64,000 bases of DNA from Roridomyces roridus (taxonomy: Eukaryota; Basidiomycota; Agaricomycetes; Agaricales; Mycenaceae), in NCBI GenBank assembly GCA_029378245.1, contig JARKIF010000007.1:2294001-2358000 (forward strand). Reading direction: 5' to 3'. How positions within the stretch are numbered: position 1 is the first letter of the stretch; every line of letters starts with the position of its first letter. The position numbers were made by a program, and so were the translations under genes. The notes under the pieces were generated by a model. The model made no database searches. It was not told the DNA's origin and was given only the letters and a program-made list of their open reading frames with translations. Below are positions 47,090-58,792 of this stretch, in pieces.

Positions 47090-48349
47090 TTTGAGACAGA
47101 CGTGTAAGGCATCGAGAGAGATACCTCCGACTCTGAGCTCGAACGCATGGAGTGGGCATGCCGAGCGTCGAGTGAAGTCAATCATGGGCGTGGCGTGTTG
47201 GAGCACCATGTTCCAAGCGGTTACGACCAGTTTTTGGAGTCGTGGGAGCGTGAGGTGTTCCAAGATGGAGCTGCCGTCGGCTGGCGTTGTGTTAGCATCG
47301 GCACTCAGGGATTCTAGATGCAATAGGGTCACTGGCGAATGCGGTGTGGCAACCCCCGACGTGGCAACATTGAGATGCTGGAGCTGCGGGCATCCTGCGA
47401 GAAGCGAGAGGCAGTCCCCGATGGGAATGACGTTCAACGTCAAAGTCCGCAACTGGTGCCAGGGAAGATCGAATGTGACATAAGGCAGGGTGCGGATGTG
47501 CACTTCACGAAGTGAGGGCACGTTGCGCAGGGTGATGGTCCGCGAGTCGAGGTCTTCGAAAGGATGCTGGGTAACCACGAACGAGATCTTGCGCAGAATA
47601 GGGAACTGCACTTCGTCCAGCCGCAGCTTGGAGAACGAGGCGACTGGCATTCCGATAACTATATCCTGCCAGCGGCGAGAGTGCTGAAAGCTCGCCTCGA
47701 TCATTGGGCCGGCCTCAGCGACATCCCAACAGTGGAAGGTACAGTCCAGAGGAAGGTCTCCAGAACGCGGCAGCCACGTCTGCAGCAGTTCCCCTGGGAA
47801 GCGTCTGATGGAGCCAAGAGACCGCCATAGTTGGGGACTGGCGAGAGCAATCTCGCGCCATTGATGACAGACCTGCGTCAAGAGCAGTGGTGCCTCGGCA
47901 GGTGAATGCACCACCCAGTGACCGACGCACTGCTGGAAGATTTCCGTGGTGATTTCGGGTGGGAGGGACAGAATTGGGTAGACGATGGCGTCGGATTCCG
48001 CCTGGAGAGCATCCCGTTCGGCGGTCAATGCTGCGATGAGAAGATTGAATTCGGAGAGGCGCAAGCGTAGGTGGGCTCGGTCGGTCGGTCTGAGGAGTGG
48101 AGGCCGGTTGAATGCAGATTGAGGACTGGGTGACATGCGGAGTGACGTAGGAGACAGGCTCCGACGGGCCCTGAACAGTGAATCCGCGATGGATGTCGTG
48201 GCAGGAGACAAGAGCGAAGCGGTCAGGTGCTGATCACACTCGGCTGCAGAACGCGCTCGGCTGCGGAATCTCGGCAATCGAGGACCTCGTACGGCCAACA
48301 AGCGGCCAACTCTGTCTACAGAATCGCTGTTGTTCCGCTTTGCATGCAA

Positions 48350-48796
48350 CCCGAATCGAATACGGTGTGCATTTGACCTAAATTCCCGGCGTTGACATTG
48401 TACAACTTGAAATTATTGGAAGATGTCACCTTGATAATATGCCAATACTGCCGACTCAGACAAGGACTCGAGCATCGTATTCGAAATGTATTTCGACCAA
48501 ATTTCGACGCTCAAGATAAGTGTGAAACAGCGCTAGGGCATTCAAACTTCAACATTCACTGCTCATGTGCAGCGTGTCCATCGTAGACGACCTCGTTTCT
48601 CGTTCCACTCGGGATTGAGTTCAGGCGCGGGGAATGATCCTTTTTGAAAGAGTTATGTTCGTATGCAGTCGTGAATTCTACCAAGTACGTCCTACGTGAA
48701 GAGAACTCATAGTAAGTAACCATCATGATATGCTGAGACGTGAAAGATGCAACGGGAATGGTGGTTGAATATTCAATCAGGACGACTCGGAAATTC
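48350..48796. other. Spacer between F-box and HMG-box genes
   Basis: AT-richer than its neighbours; no ORF with a known motif. Contains the F-box promoter side and the HMG gene 3' side. Confidence 0.45.
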
Positions 48797-49450
48797 TCAT
48801 CCACGTCTGGACTCAGGCTCCGCGTGAGTTGAAGGATCCAAATACTGTTGGTAGAGTGCCTCGAAATCCTGACACTCGCTTGGATCGACCTCGTTGAACT
48901 CGTAGGTACACGTAGGGGCTGAGTTCGACGAGGATGTCGATGAGGGCGCAGACGGAGAGTAAGCCGCGAACGGCATCATGTTGGGTGGCGCTGCGGATTG
49001 CGCAGGCCAGACAGGGTGATGCCGCTGAGTTGGGGGCGGCGAATGAACGTGGTTGATGCTGGAGTTAGGGTAGGGAACCATACGCAGATGGGAGCCTCCC
49101 GGGCCACCGCGCGGGGACCTGGTCTTGCTCCTCGCCCGAGCCGCCTGCTTGTCCTTTTTAGCAGCCCGATGAATTGGTGCATACTTGTAGTCCGGATACA
49201 GAAACTTGTGCGCCGTATCCAATTCATTCGTCATGTCGACGTAGGGCTGTTTCTCATACATCTCCGCAGTGGCTTTGGTCTCATGAGCCATGCGGAGTCG
49301 GGAGAGAGAGTCGGGCTCCCGCAGGTTCTTGGCGACTTCCATGCGGAAGCAAATGAAGGCGTTGGGCGGGCGAGGGATGAGTGGCTCGTTCCCGGGCCCA
49401 CTGGGAGCGTGGGAGGAGTGGGAGGAGCTCGAGGAAAGAGAGGAAGGCAT
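48797..49450 (-). CDS. HMG-box protein (SOX/MAT-type DNA-binding domain)
   Basis: Single exon of 217 residues. After a Ser-rich start, PLIPRPPNAFICFRMEVAKN opens an HMG box of the MATA_HMG type. LSRLRMAHETKATAEMYEKQ and PYVDMTNELDTAHKFLYPDY follow, then YKYAPIHRAAKKDKQ, the basic tail. The usual box has a Trp in helix 2 (SRLxxxxW) that is absent here, though helix lengths are kept. C-terminal to it are Pro/Ser-rich segments (SPPPTQRHHPVWPAQ, SAPSSTSSSNSAP) and an acidic end (EFNEVDPSECQDFEALYQQY) that could be an activation domain. Probably a nuclear transcription factor; a mating-type role cannot be claimed, as no homeodomain or pheromone genes are nearby. Confidence 0.8.
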   Translation of the reverse strand: MPSSLSSSSSHSSHAPSGPGNEPLIPRPPNAFICFRMEVAKNLREPDSLSRLRMAHETKATAEMYEKQPYVDMTNELDTAHKFLYPDYKYAPIHRAAKKDKQAARARSKTRSPRGGPGGSHLRMVPYPNSSINHVHSPPPTQRHHPVWPAQSAAPPNMMPFAAYSPSAPSSTSSSNSAPTCTYEFNEVDPSECQDFEALYQQYLDPSTHAEPESRRG

Positions 49451-50034
49451 TGTTCGTCAGGACAGTAGGGAGCTGGGTGTGTTCCAGTTGATTTTCACTC
49501 CCCGAACACTCCCCTTTTAAACCCGTTCGCAGAGGGTCCACAACCGATGGCCATCAGGACCAGCGCTTTGAATTGTGGTGACCTCACACGACCTCGATCG
49601 GGACATGGTCCAAACATATGAACGTGGTCCAAACATATGAATGTTTCGTCAACTCGTACGTCGTTACCTCACATCGCTACAGCATTCCAAGCTGGTTGCA
49701 CGTCATCTCGATATTTTTTGGCGCGGCGGAGATTGAATCCGTTTTTCGAGCGTCTTTGATCATAGCTGCAGGCTTTGATCTAGACCCGCTGAAAGGAGCT
49801 GCTGATGAGCACGAACGAGCGGAACGAAACATAACTGGGACGAGATCAGGGTATTGGTGGCAGAGAAAAGGCGTAAAGACATTGGGCAGAGCCAGTACAA
49901 CTCGGATCTACGGGCCAAATTGGACCGCGAATTCAAGGCACGCCATCGGGTGCTCGGTAACCGTGTACGCGTCGACATCAATCGTGTATTTCGCTGCAAT
50001 TAGGTGAGTCTTCGCGGGCTATTCGGAGGCAATG
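49451..50034. other. Spacer, HMG promoter side to ML gene 3' side
   Basis: Contains a short tandem repeat (GTGGTCCAAACATATGAA type unit twice at about 49603-49641). A 129-codon plus ORF here has no known motif. Confidence 0.45.
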
Positions 50035-50637
50035 TTATCGGGCACCTTTAGGAACTTCCTTCGGGAGGTCGACGGACTGCACGATCTGATACACCCCCGG
50101 CTCCACGGGGCATGAGATCATTGCGTTTGCCTTGCGGCTGAAAATGGAAGTGAGTTAGAAAACGAGGCAAGAGAGATGGGAGGGTGCGGAGACGCACGCT
50201 TCTTCACAGAGGTCGAACCGTGTTTTGGGGAGCTTGATACGGCCAAACTTGACCGTGACATCCGCGTTAGCTCCTTCCTGGAGACGTATGTACAAATTCA
50301 GCCTCTGCCACCACTGTACACTCAAAGACGCACCTCGATAACCTCCTTCACCTCGGCGTCAATTATGACTGTCAGCTTTTCACCGATCTTTGGCGGGTCG
50401 GGCGACACGGAAATGGACTGGATCTGCACGGCATCCAAATCCGCGCCTGCTTTCTCTGTCAGACGAGGTAGAAAGTAAGAGGCCGCATTGTCACGGACCG
50501 CAATCGGTGTAGCCCCAGCTGTCAAAGGCAAGGGCGGCAGAGGCGGGGACAAGAATCAATTGAGACTGGCCAGGGAGAGCGGCAGCGAGGTTAGATAGAA
50601 GTAGCAGGCAGGCGGTGGTGAAGAAGCAGCAGTGCAT
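50035..50637 (-). CDS. ML-domain lipid-binding protein (NPC2 / PG-PI transfer type)
   Basis: Secreted or vacuolar lipid carrier. The start at 50637 gives MHCCFFTTACLLLLSNLAAA, a signal peptide. FDSWGYTDCEK follows across the first intron, then DAVQIQSISVSPDPPKIGEK, LTVIIDAEVKEVIE, EGANADVTVKFGRIKLP, FDLCEEARKANAMISCPVEP and GVYQIVQSVDLPKEVPKGAR, stop at 50037-50035. Cysteines at DCE, DLCEE and SCP match the ML disulfides. Four exons, introns of about 45-60 nt, all phases agree. Length (about 160 residues) fits fungal PG/PI-transfer proteins. Expected job: sterol or phospholipid handover in the vacuole lumen. Confidence 0.9.
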
Positions 50638-51299
50638 GGTGAGAGACAAGGTGCGAAGTCCGTGACAGGGATGTGACGACCCGGCTTGGAGAAATCACCG
50701 CAAGTGGCAGATGAGCGCTGAGCGCCCAGCGCCGACGGAATATTCCCACAGTCGTACCGTGTACAAAGAGTCGACATGGTTGCCGAGCAAAAGTACTCGG
50801 AACTGCGGCTCGAATTGCAGGTTTGGTGGCAAGGAGTCAATTGCAAAATTTGCAAAACAATGCAAATGGCTGTTGTCAATTGACAAGTGCCACGGTCTGG
50901 AAACCACAGCGTCGACAGTGGTTGGATGGACCAAGTTATGTACAAGATAAGCACGGCCACAGGTTGCTGAGGGCAAGCTCCATCGACGCGATGGTGGAAG
51001 AGAAGAAGGACAGGCGTGACCGAGGTGTGACAGGTCGGATTCAAGTCCGATCAGATGCCGATCCGACGCGGCTTGCTTCTTGACCACTACCGTCAAACCA
51101 CCGTGCTCACTGCTCACTCTGTGTCATGCTGCGGATGTCGACATTGCTCCTACTCGGATACTGCGGGCGCAGGCCGCCTTGACAGCAATCACCCAAATCC
51201 ACCGCGCATCTTTCTTGCGACACTCTATTCTCCGCGGTGGCTTAGTTATGTGCAGAATAAAAACCAGCGAGGCCATCCACCTGAATCACGAACCCAAAA
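50638..51299. other. Divergent promoter region of ML and oxidase genes
   Basis: No gene recognised. Overlapping ORFs on both strands show no motif. AATAAAAACC just before 51300 could act as a weak TATA-like element for the oxidase gene. Confidence 0.45.
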
Positions 51300-53303
51300 A
51301 TGAAGTCGCTCTCTCAACTCACCTCTCTATGCATTCTCCTCTCTTCTGCTATATGTGTCTCCTCACTGGCCACCCACTGTCGCAACGTCCCCGGCAGCAA
51401 CGGATACCCCTCCGTAGCTGCCTGGAGTGCGTTCAACGCCTCCATCTCCGGCCGTCTTGTCGACGTCGTTCCCTCTGCTGAATTCTGTGCCCGTCTCCCT
51501 GGCGGCGCGTGTACGGATGCGCAATGGGGTAGTGCGTTGTTTAGGAATGGCATTCCCGGGTCGATGGAACAAGTGCGTGTTACTGCTTCTCGATCTAGAC
51601 TTCAATCTTATGCGGTGGCTCAGGTGAATTGGGAGCAAGGCTACGATCAGAGTCCTCCGTCTCTGTGCTTTCAGAACCAGACGACGCTGTGTGGTCAGGG
51701 AAACGTCCCCGTCTACTCTGTCGAAGCCGAAAGCGTCGCTGATGTCCAGGTGTGTGGGCCCAAGTAATCCTTTGTTACTTTAGATTGAAGTCATCTCCTA
51801 GGCCGCCATAAAATTCGCTACGACCAACAACCTGCGGCTCGTCATCAAATCTTCGGGGCACGACCAACTCGGGCGCTCGACCGCCCCCGGTGCACTCCTC
51901 CTTCGTACCACAGCCCTCCGTAACATCTCTTTCACGGACAACTTCTACGTCGGCGACAACAACATGGGGCCAGCGGTCACTTTTGGGAGTGGGATGCCGG
52001 GTCATACGGTGTACAAGGAGGGTGCGACGAAAGGCAGGATTGTCACTGCTGGCGCGGCGGCGACAGTGTGTCCTGGTGGCGGGTACTTGCAGGGCACGGG
52101 TCATTCTCCGCTATCTCCGCTGTTGGGGTTGGCTGCCGATAATGCCCTTGGTGCGTTCTGTTTCTTTGCAATTTCATGGGTTGAACTCACGAGTGGTGTT
52201 ATTAGAGTTCCAAATTGTTGTCGCCAGCGGGGAGTTGCTGACGGTGAACGAAGATTCTCATCCAGACTGTACGTTCCTCGCCATCTCTCTTCGTCAAATC
52301 GACCAACAACCCCACAGTATTCTTCGCTCTCCGGGGTGGCGGGGCTGGCAGTTGGGGCGTCCTCATCTCCGCCACTGTGAAGACTTTTCCCACCTTCAAC
52401 TTGACGCAAAGCATCATAACCCTCGGGATCGCCAACGACACCGCCGCCTCGGCTCTTGCCACCGTACACGCACGGCACATCCACATGCTCGATTCGGTAC
52501 GTGGGGGGCAGTATTACTACCTCGAGAAGGCTGCGGGTTCCACTGTGTTCTGGATCGACACCTACCTTCCGCACACGACGCCAGATGAGGCGGAGACCAT
52601 CCTCAAGCCGTTTTTGGACGAGGCGTTGAACGTGGAGGGTGTCGAGATGATCTCATCCGAGTCAACGTATGCGGATGTGAACGATATTCTCTACGACGAC
52701 GACGATTCTGTGGGGTTTTACCTCTACATGGGATCTAGGTTGATTCCGGAGAGCGCATACGACACGCCGGAGACAGTCGGGGAGGTTTATGAGGGCTTGT
52801 TGGATGCCGGTTCTCAGATCATTCTCGGGCATATCATCGCGGGAGGTTCGAGTTTTCTTTCTTTTCTCGTCGGTGGCATACTAAACGTTGACTAGGTCAA
52901 GTCGCCGAAAACGCCAACATCTCCTCTGCTGTCCATCCGGCATGGCGTACAGCCAAGACTCACGTCAGTTGACTCCACTTTCATTCACTGCGGTCTAACA
53001 TCCGTCCAGCTAATCCTCGTCAACGAATTCACCGACGCCCCCTCCCCAGCCGACGTCTTTACCATCCACCGACAATTCCAAGACATCCAACTCCCCATCG
53101 TCGAAAAAATCTCCGGGCCCAACGCAGGATCGTACTCGAACGAAGCGGACCTCCTCGAGCCGAATTTCCAAACGACGTTCTTTGGTCCGAATTACGGGAA
53201 ATTGAGTGCGATCAAGAGCGTGTATGACCCCGAGGATTTGTTTATTGTCGGGGCGGGGGTGGGAAGTGAGCGCTGGGATCAGTGGGGGATTTGCAGAGTT
53301 TGA
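51300..53303 (+). CDS. Secreted FAD-linked oxidase, berberine-bridge-enzyme-like
   Basis: The start at 51300 gives MKSLSQLTSLCILLSSAICV, a signal peptide. The FAD-binding domain reads VPVYSVEAESVADVQAAIKF and LRLVIKSSGHDQLGRS; this His is the usual 8-alpha-histidyl FAD site. Then LLLRTTALRNISFTDNF, TVCPGGGYLQGTGHSPLSPL, and LEFQIVVASGELLTVNEDSH with LFFALRGGGAGSWGVLISAT. The BBE C-terminal block is NYGKLSAIKSVYDPEDLFIV, ending WDQWGICRV. Seven exons; six introns of 45-60 nt all keep frame. The Cys in TVCPGGGY lies where bicovalent BBE enzymes bind the flavin 6-position, so two-point attachment is possible. Substrate unknown (oligosaccharides or alkaloid-like compounds in relatives). One motif Gly is Thr (QGTGHS for QGGGHS). 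Confidence 0.92.
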
Positions 53304-53393
53304 TTACATCGACGGTTTTTTTAATTCTTTCGCGCACATCGTGCGAATCTTCTTTATGTTATTCACCGTAAATCTATGAGCACATCTATCTAA

Positions 53394-53915
53394 TCAAAAA
53401 CACCACTGGAACCAACGTCCCTTCCACTGTCTCCCGCTCATCTTGCGCTGTGACGGTGAAGACGGGGACAACGCCGAAACGCCAGTCACATCGGCGGGCA
53501 CAACTTTCGTTTCGGCCCCTGACGTCGGCTCGCTCAGATGGGCATAGGTCGGCGGTAAAAGATCGGACTCAGAAACGCCAATGTCAATGACTCCGCCACT
53601 TTGCTGACGCGCCATTGTCGCACCCCACGCGCTCTCGGATATCCGAACGACCACAGGAGGGTCCTGCTTGTTTATCATCGCGGCCGTGTTGAGTGAGATG
53701 TTTTCCCGAGGCACGGTGGAGAGTTCTGCGAACTCTTTCTGTGCGACATCAAGTGCGGTCTGAGTGGCGTTCGGTCGAGTTAGGCACAAAGGTCGGAATG
53801 TGCGGATATAATGAAGCCATACCTCGTACGTAGACGCAGGGCGGACGTAGACTAGTCGATTTCGAAAGCGGTAGGTGATGTACTCGGGGAGAGTGCTGGG
53901 GGTCAGAGTGGTCAT
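53394..53915 (-). CDS. Small conserved fungal protein of unknown function
   Basis: The likely start at 53915 gives MTTLTPSTLPEYITYRFRNR; an upstream in-frame Met exists at 54008 but is followed by non-conserved sequence. LVYVRPASTYE is followed by a 63-nt GT-AG intron that is also open in frame. Then TALDVAQKEFAELSTVPREN and ISLNTAAMINKQDPPVVVRI with SESAWGATMARQQSGGVIDI; the tail is rich in Pro, Ser and basic residues. The block from YVRPASTYE to the RISE motif resembles small proteins I associate with mushroom genomes, but no function is known. It ends 90 bp from the oxidase stop, tail to tail. Without intron splicing the protein is 21 residues longer. Confidence 0.6.
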   Translation of the reverse strand: MTTLTPSTLPEYITYRFRNRLVYVRPASTYEVWLHYIRTFRPLCLTRPNATQTALDVAQKEFAELSTVPRENISLNTAAMINKQDPPVVVRISESAWGATMARQQSGGVIDIGVSESDLLPPTYAHLSEPTSGAETKVVPADVTGVSALSPSSPSQRKMSGRQWKGRWFQWCF

Positions 53916-54331
53916 GGGCGTCGGGACTCTGGAATGAGGGGAGTTAACAGCTATGGCCGAGTGGAGACACCTGAGGACCTTTATATACTGGCGCGACATT
54001 CGTACCACAGCCCTGTCAATGAATCACTTGTCAGCGCAGCGGCGACAGTTAGAATGGTAAAGGCAGCACCGCTTCGAAGGCATGGATTATGCAAATCCGA
54101 CGTGAAACGTCCTGTTAGAATAATAAAGTGCAGGGCGATCGGAGAGCGAAAAACAGTTTGCCAGTGCATGTGGAGAGAGCATCTTGGAGCTGTGCTGGTG
54201 CTACAGTAAGTATGGCCAAACGCGGCAAACAATCGGCGCTCTTTGCGCGATCTCGGATCAACACACAGCGCCGGACACGGCGGACAGCCACATGATCCGA
54301 TCTCTCTCTCTTCCACCTTGCTTCCACCGCG
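53916..54331. other. Spacer; right part duplicated from the 15-kb F-box upstream region
   Basis: From about 54200 (GGCCAAACGCGGC...) to 54331 it resembles 15040-15308 upstream of F-box copy 1, including GGACAGCCACATGATC, TCTCTTCCACCTTG and CGCGATGGCG. Confidence 0.5.
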
Positions 54332-55725
54332 ATGGCGTCAGCTACTCATCTTTGCCCGCAATGCGGCTTGGACATAGTTCATCAGGAAAAACCTCCCTGA
54401 GAATTTGATGAAACCTTTAGAAACATTATTTTGACAGCCAGTAAGTGTCAAAACTTTTGCACATCTTTGACAAGATGTTGAAACTATGTGCACATTTGGT
54501 GAAAGTACAGCAACCTGGCACCAAATTTTCAAGTCCAAGTTCTGGTAGGCCTGCCAGCTACCAAGCTCACAATATATGCTTCGCAGCATCCGCCTGGCCT
54601 CGCAGTTGATCCGTATGGCAAAACAGTTCCAGAGGCTGGAATGTGAAAGATTATCTTAAAGTTTCGAAAGTTGTGCAAAGCTGGCTCGGCACGGGTCAGG
54701 GCAACGAAAGAATCCATCCAAGTCCATTGCCGAGCAAGTGATATGGCATCTGTTGCCGTTGCGGAGAGCGTCCGGGAATTGGGATAACCGCAGAACCGGG
54801 GTGCTGATCCCGGTTGTTCGGTGGTGATCCCGGTTGTCTCAGTGATCTCGGTGGTGATTCCATCATGGATCAAGGTTTGTCAGCCCCTTTCCACCTGTCT
54901 CAGCCGCCTCCTCGTTGTCCTCGTCCCCCGCCCATTGTCTAGCTCGCCCATCGCTCCCACTACCCACTCCCTGCTCTCACCACACCTACAGCTAACGCCA
55001 CCGACTGCCCAGTCTTCAAACGCCCCGTCACGGTCCGGTAAAGATCGTCTCGGCACCCTCGCCGTCCTTGCCCGACTCACAGTCGCCAGTCAGCCTCGTA
55101 CACACCATATGCACATGGCCTCCACCACACCGCTTTCCCTCGCGGCGCAATGCCTTCCTTTGCGCCTCACCATGACGTATTGCCCTCGCCGTGTCATGGG
55201 CATCCCGTCATAGCACCAGCCCGCCATCAGCTACTCCCCAACCTCTCCCGCTCTCCGCCTACTCTTCGTCGCTGTGCGTACGGCACCGTGCCCCAACCTA
55301 AGGAACCCACGCGTGCGCCGATTGCGAGTATTTTGTGCCCCGCCCGCCATCCATTACTTACACAGTATAAATTGTTATTCTTATATCAACTTCCTATATA
55401 CTGCAATACGTGAATTCAAGATATGGATCATGCAGGCGGAGTCTGGCGGGATGAGCCCGCCAGAGCATATCACGATCAAGACTTTGCTGGCCGTGATGGC
55501 TGCCGCACCGTGAGAACACCGTGGCACCGCCATCACGGTGACGGTTCTGCGGTTATTCCAAATCTCGGACTTTGTGCCGTTGCGATGGATTCGGAAGAGC
55601 GGCGTCCGATGTCCGAAGTTGCACACATGTGCAGGTTGATTGATGATCCGCAGGTGACATAAATACTGACAGACATCCAGCTGACTCTTCCTTTCGCCCC
55701 CCATCTTCTCTCCCTCCTCTCCTAG

Positions 55726-56486
55726 TAGGGCTGTGTTAGAATACTTTTTGGGGGTGTTATATTACAGGTAGTAGGTTCGGGCCTCTGGGTATATAACAGA
55801 GGGCTGTTATAAGTGTTAAATAACCGCGCGCAGCGTGGGAAAATTTTGTTATTTAACATGTTAAATAACAGTTAAATAGCTGTTATTTAACGGTTAAAAT
55901 TACTACACTGGTGAATAACTACTTGAAGCAGTCCTCGATGTCATAGTCGTCCGGTCTGCCTACAGGCACAGTGGGCTGCGCAGGAGCCGAGGGTTTAGTC
56001 GACGTGACCTTTTGTGATGGCCCGAGAAGTTCGGTCAGCGCTGCGCTGTCCAGTTTGATGAAGTCGGCGATTTCGAATCTGACGGATGAGCGTGAAACGA
56101 GGGCAGGAGCATCCCGATCTTGACGATCAACCTCGTCGAGGTCATACGGTCCGGATGCTCGAACCACAAGGTTTCGAGGTCGTCCGGATGCTCTGACGCA
56201 GAAGCCATAGACGTGGCAGGCTAAAAAAGAATGTCACACGAGTCACGGCATCACGCGCACTGAATCACGCGCATGTGTTTCGCGGTCCGGCATCGCAAGG
56301 TTCAAGGTCCGCTGGACGCGTTCAAATTGTGAGCAGGAGAGGGCCATCTAACTGCGTAATTTTCGAGTTTATAACACATTTTTAACAGGCCTCTGAGAAG
56401 GCTCGATGTTAAATACTTATTTAACCGTTAAATCACGTGTTAAGAAATGATCTGTTATTTAACATTTGGTTCTTAACACAGCCCTA
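55726..56486. mobile_element. 761-bp hAT-like element, TIR TAGGGCTGTGTTA, TSD TCTCCTAG
   Basis: TCTCCTAG at 55718-55725 and 56487-56494. Both ends carry repeated TTAAATAAC / GTTATTTAAC motifs (55815-55905 and 56400-56465). A minus ORF of 82 codons inside (56167-55919, FEIADFIKLDSAALTELLG, ending DDYDIEDCFK) has protein-like composition but no known domain. Nested in the 4.7-kb element. Confidence 0.92.
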
Positions 56487-57048
56487 TCTCCTAGCCTCTC
56501 CTCCGCCTCCCGGGTCTTCACCCACTCTTGCTGGTCATTCTCATGGTTCTCTGAGTCCATGGGCCTCGGTCATGTATGCAGAGACTGCATTATTGACTCC
56601 GGTGAGTTTTGGCTCCGTCTGCTTGGCCTCGGCTGAATGCCCTGCAGGCATCTCAGCAACGCTGGCCACGCTTTCATGGTCAGCCCGCCCTCCCCAATCC
56701 ATTCCACTGACTGACCTAGCTGTAGTTCTGCCCGTCCCAGTCCGTTACCGCGCTCGACCTTTCCCAACGCCACGTCAGCGTGCCCAGTACCTTAGCAACC
56801 GCGTCGGGGTCCCATCACCGTATGTCCATCACCGTGCCTCATGGTCCTCATGGTCTGCTAACCGCCGCTTCATTATAGCATCCGATGTTGTGCACCGCCC
56901 TCATTCATTTCCACCCCGCCCGTGCCAGCACACTCTCCGGTGTGTGTCTTCCCTCCCTGTACTCTACATGTGCTAATCTCGTCTCCCATAGGGTTTTTTC
57001 CGCCGTTAGTGCAGAAAAGCTCGGGCGTGTCCCGCCGTCCGTATTGGT

Positions 57049-58792
57049 CAAGAGACCACGGGATCAGAAATGTCAGACATCTATGGAGGCCCGGAGCACC
57101 GCGCGTTGAAACATGATGCCAATGCACGATTGCCGCTGTCAATTAGCTGTTCCGAGATAGGACCCCGTAACCGTCGACACATTCTGCCGTATTCGAACAT
57201 TGATTGGACATGAGATCAGTTGATTTACCGTCGCGCCGACTGTCACGCCGACCGTCGGAGCATACTACTACTTATGACGACCTTTTCCACTCGTACTTGA
57301 AGTTTTGGAATGGCCCATACCTTACGTGTGTCCTAAGTTCGCCATCACTTTCCTCTGCACGCCACTCCGGGCTGCATTGAATTGTAAGTAGACCCTCCCT
57401 TCGTAGTCCTCCTCAAGCTCATTGCAGCACATCCCAGCATCTCTTGGAGACTTCGTCCCCGATCCGACTACTCGCGTCAAACTCACGTGGGGGGGAGGGG
57501 GGGGGGGGTTGAATCGTTTGCAGTGAGTGATTGGAAATCCAACGGATCAGCTCTCCAGCCTTACATTCCGCTGGGCCTTCATCCCATGACTACAATCAAT
57601 GTGGTGGTCCACTTTCTTCTCCACACTCTCCTCAGCACCACACAGGCCCCCAGCTCGCTCTACGCCTCGTGCCTCCCTCGCCCTTCACGGTGTTGGGGAA
57701 CTCCGGGAACCAAGACGCGCAGAGCGAAAATGCAATGGATCCAGATACTCATAACCAAGTGATTGCTTACAGATAACTGTGGACTCTGGAGGAAGGCATT
57801 GACCTGGTTCCGAACGTTCGAGACATGTATGCTCCTGGCGACCCTGACATTTTACAACTGGTCAACGTTCCTATGGACTTCAATTTAATCACAACCCGGA
57901 TTTACGCAGACACTGATCAGCCTACAGTAAACAGGAAAGGTTGTTGGACCGTCTGTCTCACAGCCCTCCTTTGCCGACGCGTGAAACAATGCCGCTCGGA
58001 GCTGGTCTATGGACATTAAGGAGCGATGGGGATTTACAATACAGGCCGAATCAAATGACCTGCCAGTGGAATTACTCAACAGGTTACAGGTGCTGCACGG
58101 AGCAGAGTCGGCTGTGGGGCAGTACCGACTCTACCGATTCCAAGGGAGGCATCAACAATGGGAATGATCTTGGTTCGTGCTTCAGTGTTCACAACTCAGT
58201 TCCTCGTCATATCTCACCAGATTTTCAACGTATGTACCAGATTCTGAACATTTGCAGCAGTTGAACCATCTCGTCGATCAAGTGGGACGGGAGTGTTCTC
58301 ATCGATGCAGAGGAGGAAGAGGTATATGTCTGGTTTGAGAAGGAAGAGGGCCCTGCCAGTGAGGCCATCATGCAGATAAATGGTAATTTGCTCAGGCTCA
58401 GAGTCGGCGCCATGGTGCATCCGCCTGTCAAATCAATGTTGTGATACGGAAGAATGTGCCGACGGTTACGGGGTCCTGCCTTTGGAACGGTCATTGACAG
58501 CGGCCATCATGGATTATCATAGCGCGATGCTCCGGGCCTCCATAGACATCGGGTACCCGTGAGAGAGTTTCGGGTCACCGCTGATGCGACTGATGGTTCC
58601 CGCGAGATTTGACATGATCCGATCAAATCATTACGTAGGGAGGGGGGTCCGAGCTGAAAAAACTTTTTTGAAAGTTGCTCGGAATGTCCTGTTATGCACG
58701 AAAAACATTGTCATCACTAGGTTTCCTTTTTGGGATGGAAAATTCTCTCACGGGTACCCGATGTCTGACATTTCTGATCCCGTGGTCTCTTG
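57049..58792. mobile_element. 275-bp MITE, copy 2, enlarged by a nested insertion; TSD GTATTGGT
   Basis: GTATTGGT at 57041-57048 and 58793-58800. The MITE parts are 57049-57081 and 58551-58792, together 275 bp, reverse orientation to copy 1, about 98 % alike by eye. The rest is the nested element. Confidence 0.93.
57082..58544. mobile_element. 1.46-kb TIR element, TIR TATGGAGGCCCGGAGC, TSD GACATC
   Basis: A 16-bp perfect TIR with imperfect similarity for about 65 bp (CCGCTGTCAAT, GTTCC). GACATC at 57076-57081 and 58545-58550 (a 7-bp AGACATC reading is also possible). It sits inside the MITE. No transposase recognised. Contains a G-run (57489-57512). Confidence 0.9.

Larger units (their letters stand above)
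45052..48349 (-). pseudogene. F-box/LRR protein interrupted by a TRIM element
   Basis: Best-preserved member of the local F-box family. The likely start is Met at 48136 (MSPSPQSAFNRPPL), matching the paralogues; an upstream in-frame Met lies at 48349. Then a coiled coil (LSEFNLLIAALTAERDALQ), the F-box (LSLPPEITTEIFQQCVGH, APLLLTQVCHQWREIAL, LWRSLGS) and LRR-like blocks (LRTLTLNVIPIGDCLSLLAG, LPRLQKLVVTAWNM). At ISLDALHVCLK the frame enters the TRIM (45435-47089) and would end after about ten LTR-coded residues. Without the TRIM, and using one TSD copy, it runs in frame into ALPESTTHLTLAWSDEIPAQ, LPHLKYLTLRGATLTDEQF and a stop at 45054-45052. The only defect I see is the insertion, so a protein shortened by about 130 residues could still be made. 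Confidence 0.85.

Noticed and set aside
57489..57512. G-rich run as a possible quadruplex switch
   Set aside because: Homopolymer-like G tract without regular loops and inside a transposon; no support for a function.
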